Notes: generated by a model not told the origin, from the sequence alone. Counted from the first letter of the stretch, positions 31,601 through 45,859 are shown. The stretch is DNA of 64,000 bases from Monoplex corrugatus (GCA_030674185.1 CM060306.1:1373788-1437787); one strand, 5' to 3'. Translations and numbers: made by a program.

Positions 31601-32865
31601 TGCATAACATCTGCCTACAGTGACAGGCAGACCAGGACATCATATTTCAGTGAAGTATACAAGGCTAACAAATCAACTCACACTAAAGACATATACACGA
31701 AGCAGATGACCATGTTGACTCCACAGTGTCACGTGCTTACTCTGATTTCCTGTTATGACCTGGGACGGACAGGGACCTGCGGGTTTAACACTGTTACTGA
31801 TGCTTGATAGAGAATTGTCATCCAAATGGAAGCTGTCAATTTTCAAGTGATTTATTTTCTGTCAGACCGTTTGGGATACCTGAGCTTTGTCTGTGTGAAT
31901 CTCACTTATGTCTGTGTTCTCTGTCTGTCTGTCTGTCTGTCTCTCTTCTCACACACACACACACACAATGCGTGGACACATGCATAGACAGACACACAAA
32001 CACACAAACACACAGATGTCTGTGTCCATTCTGTCTTTTCGCCTGTTTTTCTCCTTTTTGTTTCCATCTTTATTTCATTTCTTTTCTCTTTCAGTCTTTC
32101 TGACTTTTTCCCTTTTTAACTTTTGCATCTTTTTTTATTTCTTTTCCTTTTTTCATTTCTTTTCCTTCTTTTCAGCTTTTCTACGTTTTTCCCCTTTTTT
32201 AATCTCTTGCATCTTTTACGTTCCATTCCAGTTGAGGAATGTGGCTTTTTATTGATTCCACCATGTATTCATTCCTTTTCTTGTTTTTTCTTTCTTTTCA
32301 TTTTCTGTCGCTCTGTCTGTTTCTTACTGGTATGTTCCCGTGTTTCATTCTGTCTTCCTTTTTGCTTCCTTGTCTTTCTTTTCTGTATTCCTTGAACTAC
32401 AAATCACGATGGACAGAGCGCAGAGAAGAGCATTATTACCGGAGTAAAATGCAGTTTAAACAAAATCGATGATGTAAAAATCTGTAAGACTGTACTTTGC
32501 AGACGCCCCCACCTCCCAGTGTAGTGTGTGGAAGAAGGGAGAGAGTTCTATGGAATCAGATCAATGGCACTGGGAAGCTCTGTGTATGTTGGAGAATTTC
32601 AAGGCATGTGTAGTGATAGGGGAGGTGAGGAGAGGGGGAGGGAAGAAGGAGGTGCACTTTCTATCTTTTAACAAATTCAAAGGGACTTTATTATGCTTGT
32701 CTGTGTGTGAGGTTATTATCAACAACCAGGAGATCAGTACTGTAGACAAATTGTGCTTTTGAGAACGACAGTAGGCAGCAATGGATCTCTTGTTGCTGAG
32801 GGTGGTACTGTGCATTACCAAGGCTAACTCTGCCTGTGGAAGGTTGACCAACACTTTGTGGCAAA
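31601..32865. other. Unique and pyrimidine-rich sequence, no gene assigned
   Basis: Contains a GTCT run (31918-31945), a short CA run, and a T/C-rich tract at about 32030-32230. Open frames are short or low complexity. I could not assign an exon. Confidence 0.5.
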
Positions 32866-32869
32866 ATCA

Positions 32870-33120
32870 TGCACCAGGCTGACCACACAGATTGCTGTGT
32901 ACATGGCGGTTGTCTTCAGCACGTGCTGTACTGCTGCCAGACCTAGACCACCAACCGACAACACATTCAACAGCTGGAATGGATCCACCTAAGATGTCTG
33001 CACAAGGTCTGGAATACAGCGTGGCAACATGGACTGTTTAACAAACCATCAAGTTGTGGAGAAGTGTGGCTTACCAAATATTAACTGTCAATTGATCCAG
33101 TGACAGGGTACGTTGGGCAG
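32870..33120 (+). pseudogene. Old LINE family 1 remnant
   Basis: Translation in shifting frames gives a faint copy of the LINE family 1 C-terminus: VYMAVVFSTCC near the start, then an LEWIHLRCLHKVW segment matching the [14 protein letters not shown] region, and EKCGLPNI matching HAGLPTM. It is much more decayed than its neighbours and has many stops. Confidence 0.6.
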
Positions 33121-33243
33121 GACATGTTGTCTGACCTCATTTTGTACAGCAGTAGAGCATTGATACACTTCTGTTTGGTGTATAATATCTACATCTACAT
33201 GTAATGTCTCATTTTTCTGGCACTATGAGACAATACCAGAAAA

Positions 33244-34292
33244 CCAGAGACAGGACAAAGGTCCGTGAAGCCCTCATCAGAGACATGCTATTTGCCGACG
33301 ATGCCGCAGTTGTGACCCACACTCAGCGGGACTTGCAGTCACTAATGGATCGCTTCTCCCAGGCCTGCAAAGAGTTTGGTCTGACCATCAGTCTTAAGAA
33401 GACAAACGTCCTGGGCCAAGACACGCCATCTCCACCAGCCATCACCATTGATGACTACGAGCTTGAAGCCATCCACCAATTTACGTATCTTGGGTCCACC
33501 ATCACCGATAACCTTCCCTTGACACAGAGATCAACAAGAGGATCGGGAAGGCAGCCACAACACTAGCCCACCTCACACAAAGGGTGTGGACTAATCCCAA
33601 GCTGACCACGAAGACAAAGATGGCTGTATACAACGCCTGTGTCCTCAGCACCTTGCTGTATTGCAGCGAGGCGTGGACCACGCATGCTCATCAGGAGAAA
33701 AGGCTCAATACCTTCCACCTGAGAAGCCTACGGCGCATACTCGGCATTTCCTGGCAAGACAAGGTGACCAACACCGAAGTCCTGACCCACGCTGGCCTCC
33801 CAACCATGCATACCATGCTGAGACAGCGTCGGCTGCGCTGGTTGGGCCACGTTCGCCGCGTGGAAGATGGTCGCATCCCAAAAGACATCCTTTAGGGTGA
33901 GCTTGCCACAGGGCAGAGAAACATTGGCCGCCCACAGCTGAGATACAAAGACGTTTGCAAACGTGACATGAAGGCGCTGGAGATCAACACTGAGTCCTGG
34001 GAGGACCTCGCAGACGACCGCAACAGCTGGAGAACCACTCTCAAGAAACAGCTGCGGATTGGTGAGGACAAACTGTCAGCTGCTGCAGCAGAAAAGCGAG
34101 TTCGCAGAAAAGGGATGACAGCCAACAGACCAGCATCAGCATACACATGCGACCGCTGCGACAGAGACTGCCTCTCTCGCATTGGTCTCTACAGTCACAG
34201 GCGACGCTGCTTGGACCAAGCAGACAGCCCATCTAGACATTAGAACGGATGTACTTTGTCCATGGTCAGCCATGACCGAGGGAGGTCTACTA
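33244..34292 (+). pseudogene. LINE family 1 reverse transcriptase C-terminal half, nested copy A
   Basis: A 5'-truncated RTE-like LINE starting just before the palm C motif, FADD at 33291-33302. Further motifs are [50 protein letters not shown] and [11 protein letters not shown]. The end is a C2H2-like finger ([10 protein letters not shown]...LYSHRRRC) before the stop at 34241. Compared with the copy at 61992 it has lost one base near 33508, and a TAT codon has become TAG at 33893-33895. It is flanked by ATGAGACARTACCAGAAAA at 33225-33243 and 34299-34316, a target-site duplication. Inactive. Confidence 0.9.
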
Positions 34293-34298
34293 AAAAAA

Positions 34299-34776
34299 TG
34301 AGACAGTACCAGAAAAACAGTGCGGTTTTCGCCAGAACAGAGTGACAGTCGACATGACATAAGCTGCAAGACAGATCCAAGAGAAATGTAAGGAACAAGA
34401 TGTGGATTTCTACATCCTCTATATCGATCTCACCAAGGCGTTCGACACAGTGTCACGCCCAGGACTGTGGAACATATTTCCGCGAATTGGAATCCCTCCC
34501 AAGATGGTAAAGATAATCAGATGTTTTCACGATGGCATGAACGCAAGATTAGTCAACGGCAGTGAAGATGATGAGTTCCCATCACTAACAGGGTTAAGCA
34601 AGGATGCCATCTTGCTCCAACACTCTTCAGCTTACTTTTCAGCATGATGCTTCTCTCTGCCTTTAAAGATTCAGATCCAGGCATCCAGATCACATACAGG
34701 ACAGATGGAGGTATCTTCAATACTCAACGCCTCAAGGCAAAGACGAAAGTCACTAAACCACTTGTTCGTGACCTCC

Positions 34777-34777
<1 letters not shown>
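34299..34777 (+). pseudogene. LINE family 1 reverse transcriptase, fingers/palm fragment
   Basis: Encodes the part of the reverse transcriptase preceding copy A: ETVPEKQCGFRQNRVTVDM, then the palm A motif YIDLTKAFDTVSRPGLW, then GLSKDAILLQHSSAYFSA in place of the usual GVKQGCVLAPTLFS-type region. A TAA interrupts it near 34360 and a frameshift precedes MMLLSAFKDSDPG. It stops at VRDLLYV, where a (TG)n run takes over at 34778. It appears to be the older host element into which copy A inserted. Confidence 0.8.
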
Positions 34778-34858
<81 letters not shown>

Positions 34859-35391
34859 TGTGTTGTAATGTGTGTATGTATGTATGCATGTGTGTGTATG
34901 TGTTGTGTGCGCGTGTAAGTGTGTGTATATGTATGTATGTGTGTATGTGTGTGTATGTATGTGTGTGTATGTGTTTGTATGTGTGTATGTGTGTATGTAC
35001 GTATGTGTGTGTGTATGTGTGTGTATGTATGTATGTGTGTGTGTATGTATGTGTGTGTGTATGTGTGTGTGTGTGCAAGTGTGAGTATATATATGTATGT
35101 GTGTATGTGTGTGTGTATGTATGTGTGTGATGTGTTTTGTATGTGTGTATGTGTGTATGTACGTATGTATGTGTGTGTGTATGTGTGTGTATGTGTGTGT
35201 ATGTATGTATGTGTGTGTGTATGTATGTATGTGATGTGTGTGTGTTGTATGTGTGTGTGTGTATGTGTGTGTGTGTGGTATGTGATGTATGTTGTGTTGT
35301 ATGTATGTGTGTGTGTATGTATGTGTGTGTGTGTATGTGTGTGTGTATGTGTGTGTATGTTGTGTAGTATGTAGTGTGTGTAGTGTGTGTG

Positions 35392-35450
<59 letters not shown>

Positions 35451-35456
35451 GTGTGA
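34778..35456. repeat. (TG)n / (TATG)n tract
   Basis: TG repeats (34778-34860), then mixed TGTATG and TGTG to 35380, then TG again. It starts inside the LINE fragment. Confidence 0.95.
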
Positions 35457-35539
35457 GGGAAACAGATTTAAAAAAAGTGAGGCCACGGCTGTTCGCACTT
35501 CTTTTTAAACAAACATCGATGATAACAATAAAGCTGATT

Positions 35540-35645
35540 GTAAGGATGCTGCTGATGGCAATGATTATGATGATGATGACGACGACGATAATGATGATGA
35601 TGGTGATGGTGATGGTGGTGGTGGTGATGGCAGAGGTGATGGTAA
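35540..35645. repeat. GAT/GAC/GGT trinucleotide tract
   Basis: Short imperfect trinucleotide run of GATGAT, GACGAC and GGTGGT. Confidence 0.85.
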
Positions 35646-35817
35646 TGGTTTTGTTGCAGTTGCTGTTGGTGTGATAAATTACGATGACGACGAAAGACGT
35701 CGATAGAAATGACAATAATAGCCATGCTGAGATGTGAAAAAGTAACGCTCAAAACTCATAACAAGTGTAGCCGCCCCGCCATAATATTTTTGTGTGAAGA
35801 TCTAACATCCATCGTTG

Positions 35818-35819
<2 letters not shown>

Positions 35820-35882
<63 letters not shown>

Positions 35883-35910
35883 CAAACACACACACACCAC
35901 ACACACACAT

Positions 35911-35944
<34 letters not shown>

Positions 35945-36090
35945 CACACCATATATATATATACATATATATATCTATATGTACATATATACATACATAC
36001 ATATATACATACATATATACATACAAACACACACACACACACACACAATATACATACATACATACATACATACATACAATACACACAGAC
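35820..36090. repeat. (CA)n and TATACATA microsatellite
   Basis: Pure CA to about 35880, then mixed CA and TATATACATACA. Confidence 0.95.
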
Positions 36091-36509
36091 ACATCCTCAG
36101 ACACACAAACACAGAGATGTACACACACACGCAGAGTCACACAGAGAGACACACATACCACACACACAAAGAGACATAAACACATTCACACAGACACAGA
36201 TACACAGACACACACACAGACACAGACACAGACACAGATACACAGACACACACACACAGACACAGACACCAGAACACACAGACACACAACACAGCACAGA
36301 CACAGATACACAGACACACTACACACAGATACAGACACAGATACACAGACACACAGACACAGACACAGATACACAGACACACACACACACACAGACACAG
36401 ATCACAGAACACAACACACACACAGACACAGACACAGATACACACACACACACACAGACACAGACACAGATACACAGACACACACACAGGCACAGACACA
36501 GATACACAG

Positions 36510-36541
<32 letters not shown>

Positions 36542-39500
36542 AGATAACAGACACACACACAGGCACAGACACAGATACACAGACACACACACAGGCACAG
36601 ACACAGACACACAGACACACACACAGAGACACAGACACAGATACACAGACACACACACAGGCACAGACACAGATACACAGACACACACACACAGACACAG
36701 AACAGATACACACACACACACACACAGACACAGACACAGATACACAACACAACACACACAGACACACACACAGACACAGACACAGATACACAACACACAC
36801 ACAGCACAGACACAGATACACAGACACACAACACAACAGATACAACACAGAACACAACACACACAAACACAGACACAGATACACACACACACACACGGCA
36901 CAGACACAGATACACAGACACACACACACACAACACAGACACAGATACACAACACACACACAGACACAGACACAGATACACAGACACACACACACAGCAC
37001 AGAACACAGACACAGACACACACACACACACACACACAGACACAGATAGACAGACACACACACAGGCACAGACACAGATACACAGACACACACACACACA
37101 GACACAGACACACACAGACACACACACAGAACACAGAACAAGATACACAGACACACCACAGAGCACAGACACAGATACACAGACACACACACCACACAGA
37201 CACAGACACAGATACACAGACACACACACAGGCACAGACACAGATACACAGACACACACAACACACACAGACACAGATACACAGACACACACACAGCACA
37301 GACACAGATACACAACACACACACACACAGACACAGCACAGATACACACACACACAACAGACACAGACACAGATACACAGACACACACACAGGCACAGAC
37401 ACAGATACACGACACACACACACACACACAATACACAGACACAGACACCACACAGACACAGACACGTACACAACACACACACAGCACAGACACAGAACAC
37501 AACACACACAGACCACACACACAACACAGACACAGATACACAGACACACACAGGCACAGACACAGACACAACACACACACACACAGACACAGATACACAG
37601 ACACACACACACACAGACACAGACACAGATACACAGACACACACACAGACACAGACACAGATACACAGACACACACACAACACAGACACAGATACACAGA
37701 CACACAACACACAGACACAGATACACAGACACGACACAAGATCAAGCACTACACAGACACACAGACACACACACACAGACACAACACAACACACAACAGC
37801 ACAGACACAGATACACAACACACAGCAGACACGACACAACACAGACACAGACACAGACAACACAGACACAGACCACACACCACAAGACACAGATACACAG
37901 AACACACAGCACAGACACAGATACACAGACACAAACACACACACACAGATCACAACACACAACAGACACAGACAGAACACACACAGCACACAACACAGAC
38001 ACAGAACACAGACACACACACACAGGCACAGCAGACACAGACACACAGACACCACAGACAACAGCAACACAGAACAGATACACAGACACAACACAGGCAC
38101 ACAGTACACAGAACCAGACACAGACGAACACACACACACACACGACACAGACACAGATACACAGACACACACACACAGGACACAGACACAGATACACAGA
38201 CACACACAGCACAGACACAGAACACACAGAACACACGACACACACACGACAACACAGACACACAGATACACAGACACACACACAGACACAGACACAGATA
38301 CACAGACAACACACAGACAGCCAGATACACAGACAACACAACACACAGATACAGACACCACGACGACACAACAGACACACACAAGGACACAGACACAGAT
38401 ACACAGACACAACACACACAGACACAGACACGAACAGAACACAGCACACACACAGACACACCAACACACACAGACACAGATACACAGACACACACACAGA
38501 CCAGACACAGATACACAGACACACACACACAGGCACAGACACAGATACACAGACACACACACAACGACACGACACAACACAGATACAACAGACACACAAC
38601 AACAGCACAGACACAGATACACAGAACACACCACACAGACACAGATCACAGACACACAGACACACACACAGACGACACAGAACAGACACTACACACAGAC
38701 ACAACGACCAGCACAGCAAGACAACAACGAACACAGACACGACACACACACAGCACAGACACAGATACACAGACACACACACAGCACAGACACAGTACAC
38801 AGACACACACACGACACGACACACAACACAGACACAGAACACAGAACACACACACACACAGACACAGACACCACAGATCACACAGACACACACACAGACA
38901 CAGACACAGATACACAACACACACAGCACAGACACAGATACACAGACACACACACACAACACAACACAGATACACAGACACCCACAGACACAGACACGAT
39001 ACACAGACACACACCACACAGCACACAGACACAGACACACACACAACACACGACACAGACACCAACACAGACACGAACACAGACACACAACAACAGAATA
39101 CACACACACAACACAGACACAGACACAGATACACAGCACACACACAGCACAGACACAGATACACAGACACACACACAGACACAGACACGATACACAGCAC
39201 ACACAAAAGGCACAGACACAGATACACAGACACACAACAGGCACAGACACAATACACAGACACACACACAACACAGGCACAGACACAGATACACAGACAC
39301 ACACACACAGACACGTACACAGACAAACAGCACACACAGATACAACACAACACACACAGACACAGATACACAGACACACACACAGGCACAGACACAGATA
39401 CACAGACACACACACAGACACAGACACAGATACACAGACACACACACAGACACAGACACAGTACAACCAACACAGAACAGCACGACGATCACAGACACAC

Positions 39501-39960
39501 TACAGACACAGACACAGATACACAGACACACACACACAGGCACAGACACAGATACACAGACACACACACAGGACACAGAACAGATACACAGACACACACA
39601 CAGACACGAACAGATCACACACACATACAGACACAGACACAGATACACAACACACACACAGACACAGACACAGATACACAGACACACACACAGGACACAG
39701 ACACAGATTACACAGACACACAACAGACCAGACACAGATACACGAACACACAACAGACACAGACACAATACACAGCAACACAGGCACAGCACAGATACAC
39801 ACACACACAGACACAGACACAGATACACAGACACACACACAGGCACAGACACAGATACACACACACACACACACACAGAGACACAGATACACAGACACAC
39901 ACAGGCACAGGCACAGACACACACAGGCACAGACACACACAGACACACATACAAAGCGTG
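36090..39960. repeat. CA-rich minisatellite, ~32-bp unit, over 100 copies
   Basis: The unit is CACAGACACAGATACACAGA followed by CACACACACAGG with variable CA length. The 1392-codon plus-strand open frame here is a by-product because CA-rich repeats rarely form stops. Between about 37740 and 39780 units are heavily eroded by single-base deletions. Confidence 0.96.
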
Positions 39961-40021
39961 GACACACGCATAGACAGACATACCAACACATAGACTCACG
40001 TATCCAATCTCTTCATGTGTC

Positions 40022-40310
40022 TTGTCTGGCGTTTTTGTCTTTTTTTTGTTATTTTGGTTTGTTTTGTTTCACTTCCTTTTTCTTTCTTTTCTCTACTTTC
40101 TGAACTTTTGTGTTCTTTTATTTCAATTGTTTTGCTTGTTATCTCTTTGTTCCTTTGAGACACACAGACACATAAAACACACACGTCCCCCGTCACCTGT
40201 ATCCTGTTCTAATGATGGTGTAGATGTTTGCAGGTAGGAGCGTGTTTACCTCCCTTACTCTGAACTGAATCCAATCAACCAGAACTCCGGGTACACACGT
40301 ATGCCGACCC
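40022..40310. other. T-rich then unique sequence
   Basis: A T-rich stretch (40022-40155) and a short unique interval leading into the 23-bp array. No gene seen. Confidence 0.4.
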
Positions 40311-40324
40311 TGACAGGCCAGAAC

Positions 40325-41045
40325 TACAGGTATGCCACAATCAGGGACTACAGGTATGCCACAGTCAGGACTACAGGTATGCCACAGTCAGGACTACAGG
40401 TATGCCACAGTCAGGACTACAGGTATGCCACAATCAGGACTACAGGTATGCCACAGTCAGGACTACAGGTATGCCACAACATGGACTACAGGTATGCCAC
40501 AACACGGACTACAGGTATGCCACAGACAGGACTATAGGTATGCCACAGTCAGGACTACAGGTATGCCACAGTCAGGACTACGGTATGCCACAACATAGAC
40601 TACAGGTATGTCACAACACAGACTACAGGTATGCCACAATCAGGACTACAGGTATGCCACAACACGGACTACAGGTATGCCACAACACGGACTACAGGTA
40701 TGCCACATCACGGACTACAGGTATGCCACAACACAGATTTCAGGTATGCCACAATCAGGACTACAGGTATGCCACAACACAGACTACAGGTATGCCACAA
40801 CACGGACTACAGGTATGCCACAACACAGACTACACGTATGCCACAACATGGACTACAGGTATGCCACAACACGGACTTCAGGTATGCCACAACACGGACT
40901 ACAGGTATGCCACAGTCAGGACTACAGGTATGCCACAACACGGACTACAGGTATGCCACAACACGGACTACAGGCATGCCACAACACGGGCTACAGGTAT
41001 GCCACAACACGGACTACAGGTATGCCACAACACGGACTACAGGTA
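40325..41045. repeat. 23-bp minisatellite, about 31 copies
   Basis: The unit is AGGTATGCCACAACACGGAC followed by TAC. CAGTCAGGAC replaces CAACACGGAC in early units, so two unit types exist with the CAGTCAGG type concentrated at 40330-40580. All three plus-strand frames are open. Confidence 0.96.
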
Positions 41046-41310
41046 TGTTGACAGACACAGTGAGACTCCAGGTATGCCAACCAACAGTGATATCAATGTT
41101 GTGTGCTGACCGACACCGGAAGTGTGGGGGAACAAACCACTTCCTGCCAGTTCTTGAGAACAATGAAGACAGACACACTTGATGTCTGTGGCCATAACAA
41201 CTGTCATCCATCTTCAGTGACGACCTTGTCTTTCTCCACTTTCATCTCTTGTCAGTTCCAATCTACATACATCCTTTCACAGACCTAAGACAGGGTCAAT
41301 TAGACTGACT
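41046..41310. other. Unique sequence
   Basis: No open frame or element recognised. Confidence 0.4.
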
Positions 41311-41432
41311 TGCAGTGTGGTGGTGGTGGTTGGTGGTGGTGGTGGTGGTGGTGTGTGTGTGTGGTGTGTGTGTGTGTGTGTGAGTGAGTGTGTGTGTGTG
41401 TGTGCATGTATGTGTGAGTGTGTGTATGTGTG

Positions 41433-41505
<73 letters not shown>
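41311..41505. repeat. (GGT)n then (TG)n microsatellite
   Basis: GGTGGT (41317-41352) followed by TG repeats. Confidence 0.95.
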
Positions 41506-41506
<1 letters not shown>

Positions 41507-41566
41507 CACAGCTAATGACCACACAGGAACCAAAAAAACACGAAAACAAAAAGAAAACACATACAC

Positions 41567-42050
41567 AATACACACAACCAGACAGGTGTAAATTGTCGGC
41601 CAGCTGGTCTTTGTGAGACATACACAACCAGACAGGTGTAAATTGTCGGCCAGCTGGTCTTTGTGAGACATACACAACCAGACAGGTGTAAATTGTCGGC
41701 CAGCTGGTCTTTGTGAGACATACACAACCAGACAGGTGTAAATTGTCGGCCAGCTGGTCTTTGTGAGACATACACAACCAGACAGGTGTAAATTGTCGGC
41801 CAGCTGGTCTTTGTGAGACATACACAACCAGACAGGTGTAAATTGTCGGCCAGCTGGTCTTTGTGAGACATACACAACCAGACAGGTGTAAATTGTCTGC
41901 CAGCTGGTCTTTGTGAGACATACAGTACACAATACACACAACCAGACAGGTGTAAATTGTCAGCTAGCTGGTCTTTGTGAGACATGCAGTACACAATACA
42001 AACAACCAGACAGAGTGTAAATTGTCAGCCACTGGTCTTTGTGAGACTTA
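41567..42050. repeat. 50-bp minisatellite, nine to ten copies
   Basis: The unit is ACACAACCAGACAGGTGTAA, ATTGTCGGCCAGCTGGTCTT, TGTGAGACAT. Six central copies look identical. Edge copies carry substitutions and a small insertion (CAGTACACAATAC). Confidence 0.96.
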
Positions 42051-42087
42051 CACAAAGCAACACAAACAACACAAAACTAAGGAGGAG

Positions 42088-42345
42088 AAAACAAAACAAA
42101 ACAAACAAATAAACAAACCAAACTAAAACTAAAACCAAACCAAACCAAACCAAACCAAACTAAACTAAACCAAACCAAACCAAACCAAACTAAACTAAAC
42201 CAAACCAAACCAAACCAAACAAACCAAAACAAACAAAGCAAAAAACCAACCAACCACCAAACAACCCCCCCCCCCCCCCACAAAAAAACCAAAAACAAAC
42301 GAACAACAACAACAACAACAACAGCAACAACAACAACAAACAAAC
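42088..42345. repeat. (AAACC)n, poly-C and (CAA)n tract
   Basis: AAACC/AAACT pentamers (42100-42240), a run of about 16 C (42257-42280) and CAA triplets (42303-42345). The pentamer is not the metazoan telomere repeat. Confidence 0.9.
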
Positions 42346-42381
42346 CAGAACAATACACAAAGTTAAGGGGAAAGAATAGCT

Positions 42382-45002
42382 GGACTTCACGGTGACCACA
42401 TAGTGGTCAGTCCTCACCAGCTGTGGTCATCTGCTGTCAGGTCACTACAGCTTCAGCCATGGACTTCACGGTGACCACATAGTGGTCAGTCCTCACCAGC
42501 TGTGGTCATCTGCTGTCAGGTCACTACAGCTTCAGCCATGGACTTCACGGTGACCACATAGTGGTCAGTCCTCACCAGCTGTGCTACATGTGCTGTCAGG
42601 TCACTACAGCTTCAGCCATGGACTTCACGGTGACCACATAGTGGTCAGTCCTCACCAGCTGTGGTCATCTGCTGTCAGGTCACTACAGCTTCAGCCATGG
42701 ACTTCACGGTGACCACATAGTGGTCAGTCCTCACCAGCTGTGGTCATCTGCTGTCAGGTCACTACAGCTTCAGCCATGGACTTCACGGTGACCACATAGT
42801 GGTCAGTCCTCACCAGCTGTGCTACATGTGCTGTCAGGTCACTACAGCTTCAGCCATGGACTTCACGGTGACCACATAGTGGTCAGTCCTCACCAGCTGT
42901 GGTCATCTGCTGTAAGATCACTACAGCTTCAGCCATGGACTTCACGGTGACCACATAGTGGTCAGTCCTCACCAACTGTGGTACATGTGCTGTCAGGTCA
43001 CTACAGCTTCAGCCATGGACTTCACGGTGACCACATAATGGTCAGTCCTCACCAGCTGTGGTCATGTGCTGTCAGGTCACTACAGCTTCATCCATGGACT
43101 TCACGGTGACCACATAGTGGTCAGTCCTCACCAGCTGTGGTACATGTGCTGTCAGGTCACTACAGCTTCAGCCATGGACTTCACGGTGACCACATAGTGG
43201 TCAGTCCTCACCAGCTGTGGTCATCTGCTGTAAGATCACTACAGCTTCAGCCATGGACTTCACGGTGACCACACAGTGGTCAGTCCTCACCAGCTGTGCT
43301 ACATGTGCTGTCAGGTCACTACAGCTTCAGCCATGGACTTCACGGTGACCACATAATGGTCAGCCCTCACCAGCTGTGGTCATCTGCTGTCAGGTCACTA
43401 CAGCTTCAGCCATGGACTTCACGGTGACCACATAGTGGTCAGTCCTCACCAGCTGTGTTACATGTGCTGTCAGGTCACTACAGCTTCAGCCATGGACTTC
43501 ACGGTGACCACATAGTGGTCAGTCCTCACCAGCTGTGGTATTGCTGTCAGGTCACTACAGCTTCAGCCATGGACTTCACGGTGACCACATAGTGGTCAGT
43601 CCTCACCAGCTGTGTTACATGTGCTGTCAGGTCACTACAGCTTCAGCCATGGACTTCACGGTGACCACATAGTGGTCAGTCCTCACCAGCTGTGGTCATC
43701 TGCTGTCAGGTCACTACAGCTTCAGCCATGGACTTCACGGTGACCACATAATGGTCAGTCCTCACCAGCTGTGGTCATCTGCTGTAAGATCACTACAGCT
43801 TCAGCCATGGACTTCACGGTGACCACACAGTGGTCAGTCCTCACCAGCTGTGGTCATCTGCTGTCAGGTCACTACAGCTTCAGCCATGGACTTCACGGTG
43901 ACCACATAGTGGTCAGTCCTCACCAGCTGTGGTCATCTGCTGTCAGGTCACTACAGCTTCATCCATGGACTTCACGGTGACCACATAGTGGTCAGTCCTC
44001 ACCAGCTGTGCTACATGTGCTGTCAGGTCACTACAGCTTCAGCCATGGACTTCACGGTGACCACATAATGGTCAGTCCTCACCAGCTGTGGTCATCTGCT
44101 GTCAGGTCACTACAGGTCCAGCCATGGACTTCACGGTAACCACATAGTGGTCAGTCCTCACCAGTTGTGGTCATTGCTGTCAGGTCACTACAGCTTCAGC
44201 CATGGACTTCACGATGACCACATAGTGGTCAGTCCTCACCAGCTGTGGTCATCTGCTGTCAGGTCACTACAGCTTCAGCCATGGACTTCACGGTGACCAC
44301 ATAGTGTCAGTCCTCACCAGCTGTGCTACATGTGCTGTCAGGTCACTACAGCTTCAGCCATGGACTTCACGGTGACCACATAGTGGTCAGTCCTCACCAG
44401 CTGTGCTACATGTGCTGTCAGGTCACTACAGCTTCAGCCATGGACTTCACGGTGACCACATAGTGGTCAGTCCTCACCAGCTGTGCTACATGTGCTGTCA
44501 GGTCACTACAGCTTCAGCCATGGACTTCACGGTGACCACATAGTGGTCAGTCCTCACCAGCTGTGCTACATGTGCTGTCAGGTCACTACAGCTTCAGCCA
44601 TGGACTTCACGGTGACCACATAGCGGTCAGTCCTCACCAGCTGTGCTACATGTGCTGTCAGGTCACTACAGCTTCAGCCATGGACTTCACGGTGACCACA
44701 TAGCGGTCAGTCCTCACCAGCTGTGTTACATGTGCTGTCAGGTCACTACAGCTTCAGCCATGGACTTCACGGTGACCACATAGTGGTCAGTCCTCACCAG
44801 CTGTGGTATATGTGCTGTCAGGTCACTACAGCTTCAGCCATGGACTTCACGGTGACCACATAGTGGTCAGTCCTCACCCGCTGTGGTCATCTGCTGTCAG
44901 GTCACTACAGCTTCAGCCATGGACTTCACGGTGACCACATAGTGGTCAGTCCTCACCAGCTGTGGTACATCTGCTGTCAGGTCACTACAGCTTCAGACAT
45001 GG
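42382..45002. repeat. 79/80-bp satellite, 33 copies
   Basis: The unit contains TGGACTTCACGGTGACCACA, TAGTGGTCAGTCCTCACCAG and GTCACTACAGCTTCAGCCA. Two main variants differ after the conserved block: CTGTGGTCATCTGCTG (79 bp) and CTGTGCTACATGTGCTG (80 bp). Every unit holds the hairpin TGACCAC-ATA-GTGGTCA. A run of six 80-bp units lies at about 44320-44790. Confidence 0.97.
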
Positions 45003-45184
45003 ATTCCGGTGAGGACCCGGTGAGAATCAGAGTGTGATGAGTTTAGAACAATTTTCCTGTCGCGATCCGTTTTTGTTTTTTGTTTTGTTTTAGGAGAATA
45101 CAAAAACATGCAGACTGACAGACTGCCATTTGATGACAGAAAGACAGCAATGTTGGTATGGCATGACTATAATTGGATCTGTTC

Positions 45185-45592
45185 TTTTCCTGCTTTCTCC
45201 CTTCCTTCCTTCTTTGTATTTGTTTCTTTTCTTCATCCTTCCCTTCTTTCTTTCTTTCATTCGTTCATTACTCCCTTCTCTCTTTCCTCCAATACTCCCT
45301 TCTTTCTTCTTTCTCTACTCCATTGATGTCTTCTTTCTGTCTTTCTTTTCCTTCATTTTCCCCTTCATTTTCCGTTCTTTATTTTTTTCTTCCTTTCATT
45401 TTCCCATCTTTATTTATGTCTTTCTTTCTTTCAATTCTCTTTTTTTTTATTTCTTTCTCCTTTTCCGTTATTTTCCTTCTTTGTTTCATTCTTTCTTCCC
45501 TTCGTTTTCCCTTCTTTATTTCTTTCGTTTTCCATTTCCTTTCTTTCTTTTTTCTTTTCGTCATTGTTCTTCCTTCTCTTTCTTTCTTTCTT
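45185..45592. repeat. Pyrimidine-rich tract (CTTT/CTTC)n
   Basis: About 400 bp of T/C-rich DNA on the plus strand with irregular TTCTTT motifs. Apparent open frames are low complexity. Confidence 0.9.
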
Positions 45593-45599
45593 TGCCAAG

Positions 45600-45859
45600 C
45601 CAGTAGGAGGGAATGTTTCATAAGAAGGAAGACAAGTGCTGGCCAAACTTTCAGGAATAATTGGTGTTTGCGATATTATTATGATGCCAGAGATGTACAA
45701 TCCCTTTAGCTCTTTCTAAGACTCTTTCCTCCCTGTCTCTCTCCTCTCCCTCTCTGTTGCTTTCTGTGCTCCTCATTTTCTGTCCAACTCCCTTCTTACC
45801 CTATGTAGCTGTATGACTCACTCCACGACATAGGAATGATTATCACCAGACAGGACCAG
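45600..45859. other. Unique sequence
   Basis: No gene or element recognised. Confidence 0.4.

Noticed and set aside
35815..39999. 1392-codon Thr/His-rich frame and long Cys/Val-rich frames on the other strand
   Set aside because: CA-rich minisatellite translated; stop codons cannot readily form. No start context, domain or splice site.
42100..42240. Telomere-like repeat
   Set aside because: The unit AAACC/AAACT differs from TTAGGG-type repeats and the tract is short.
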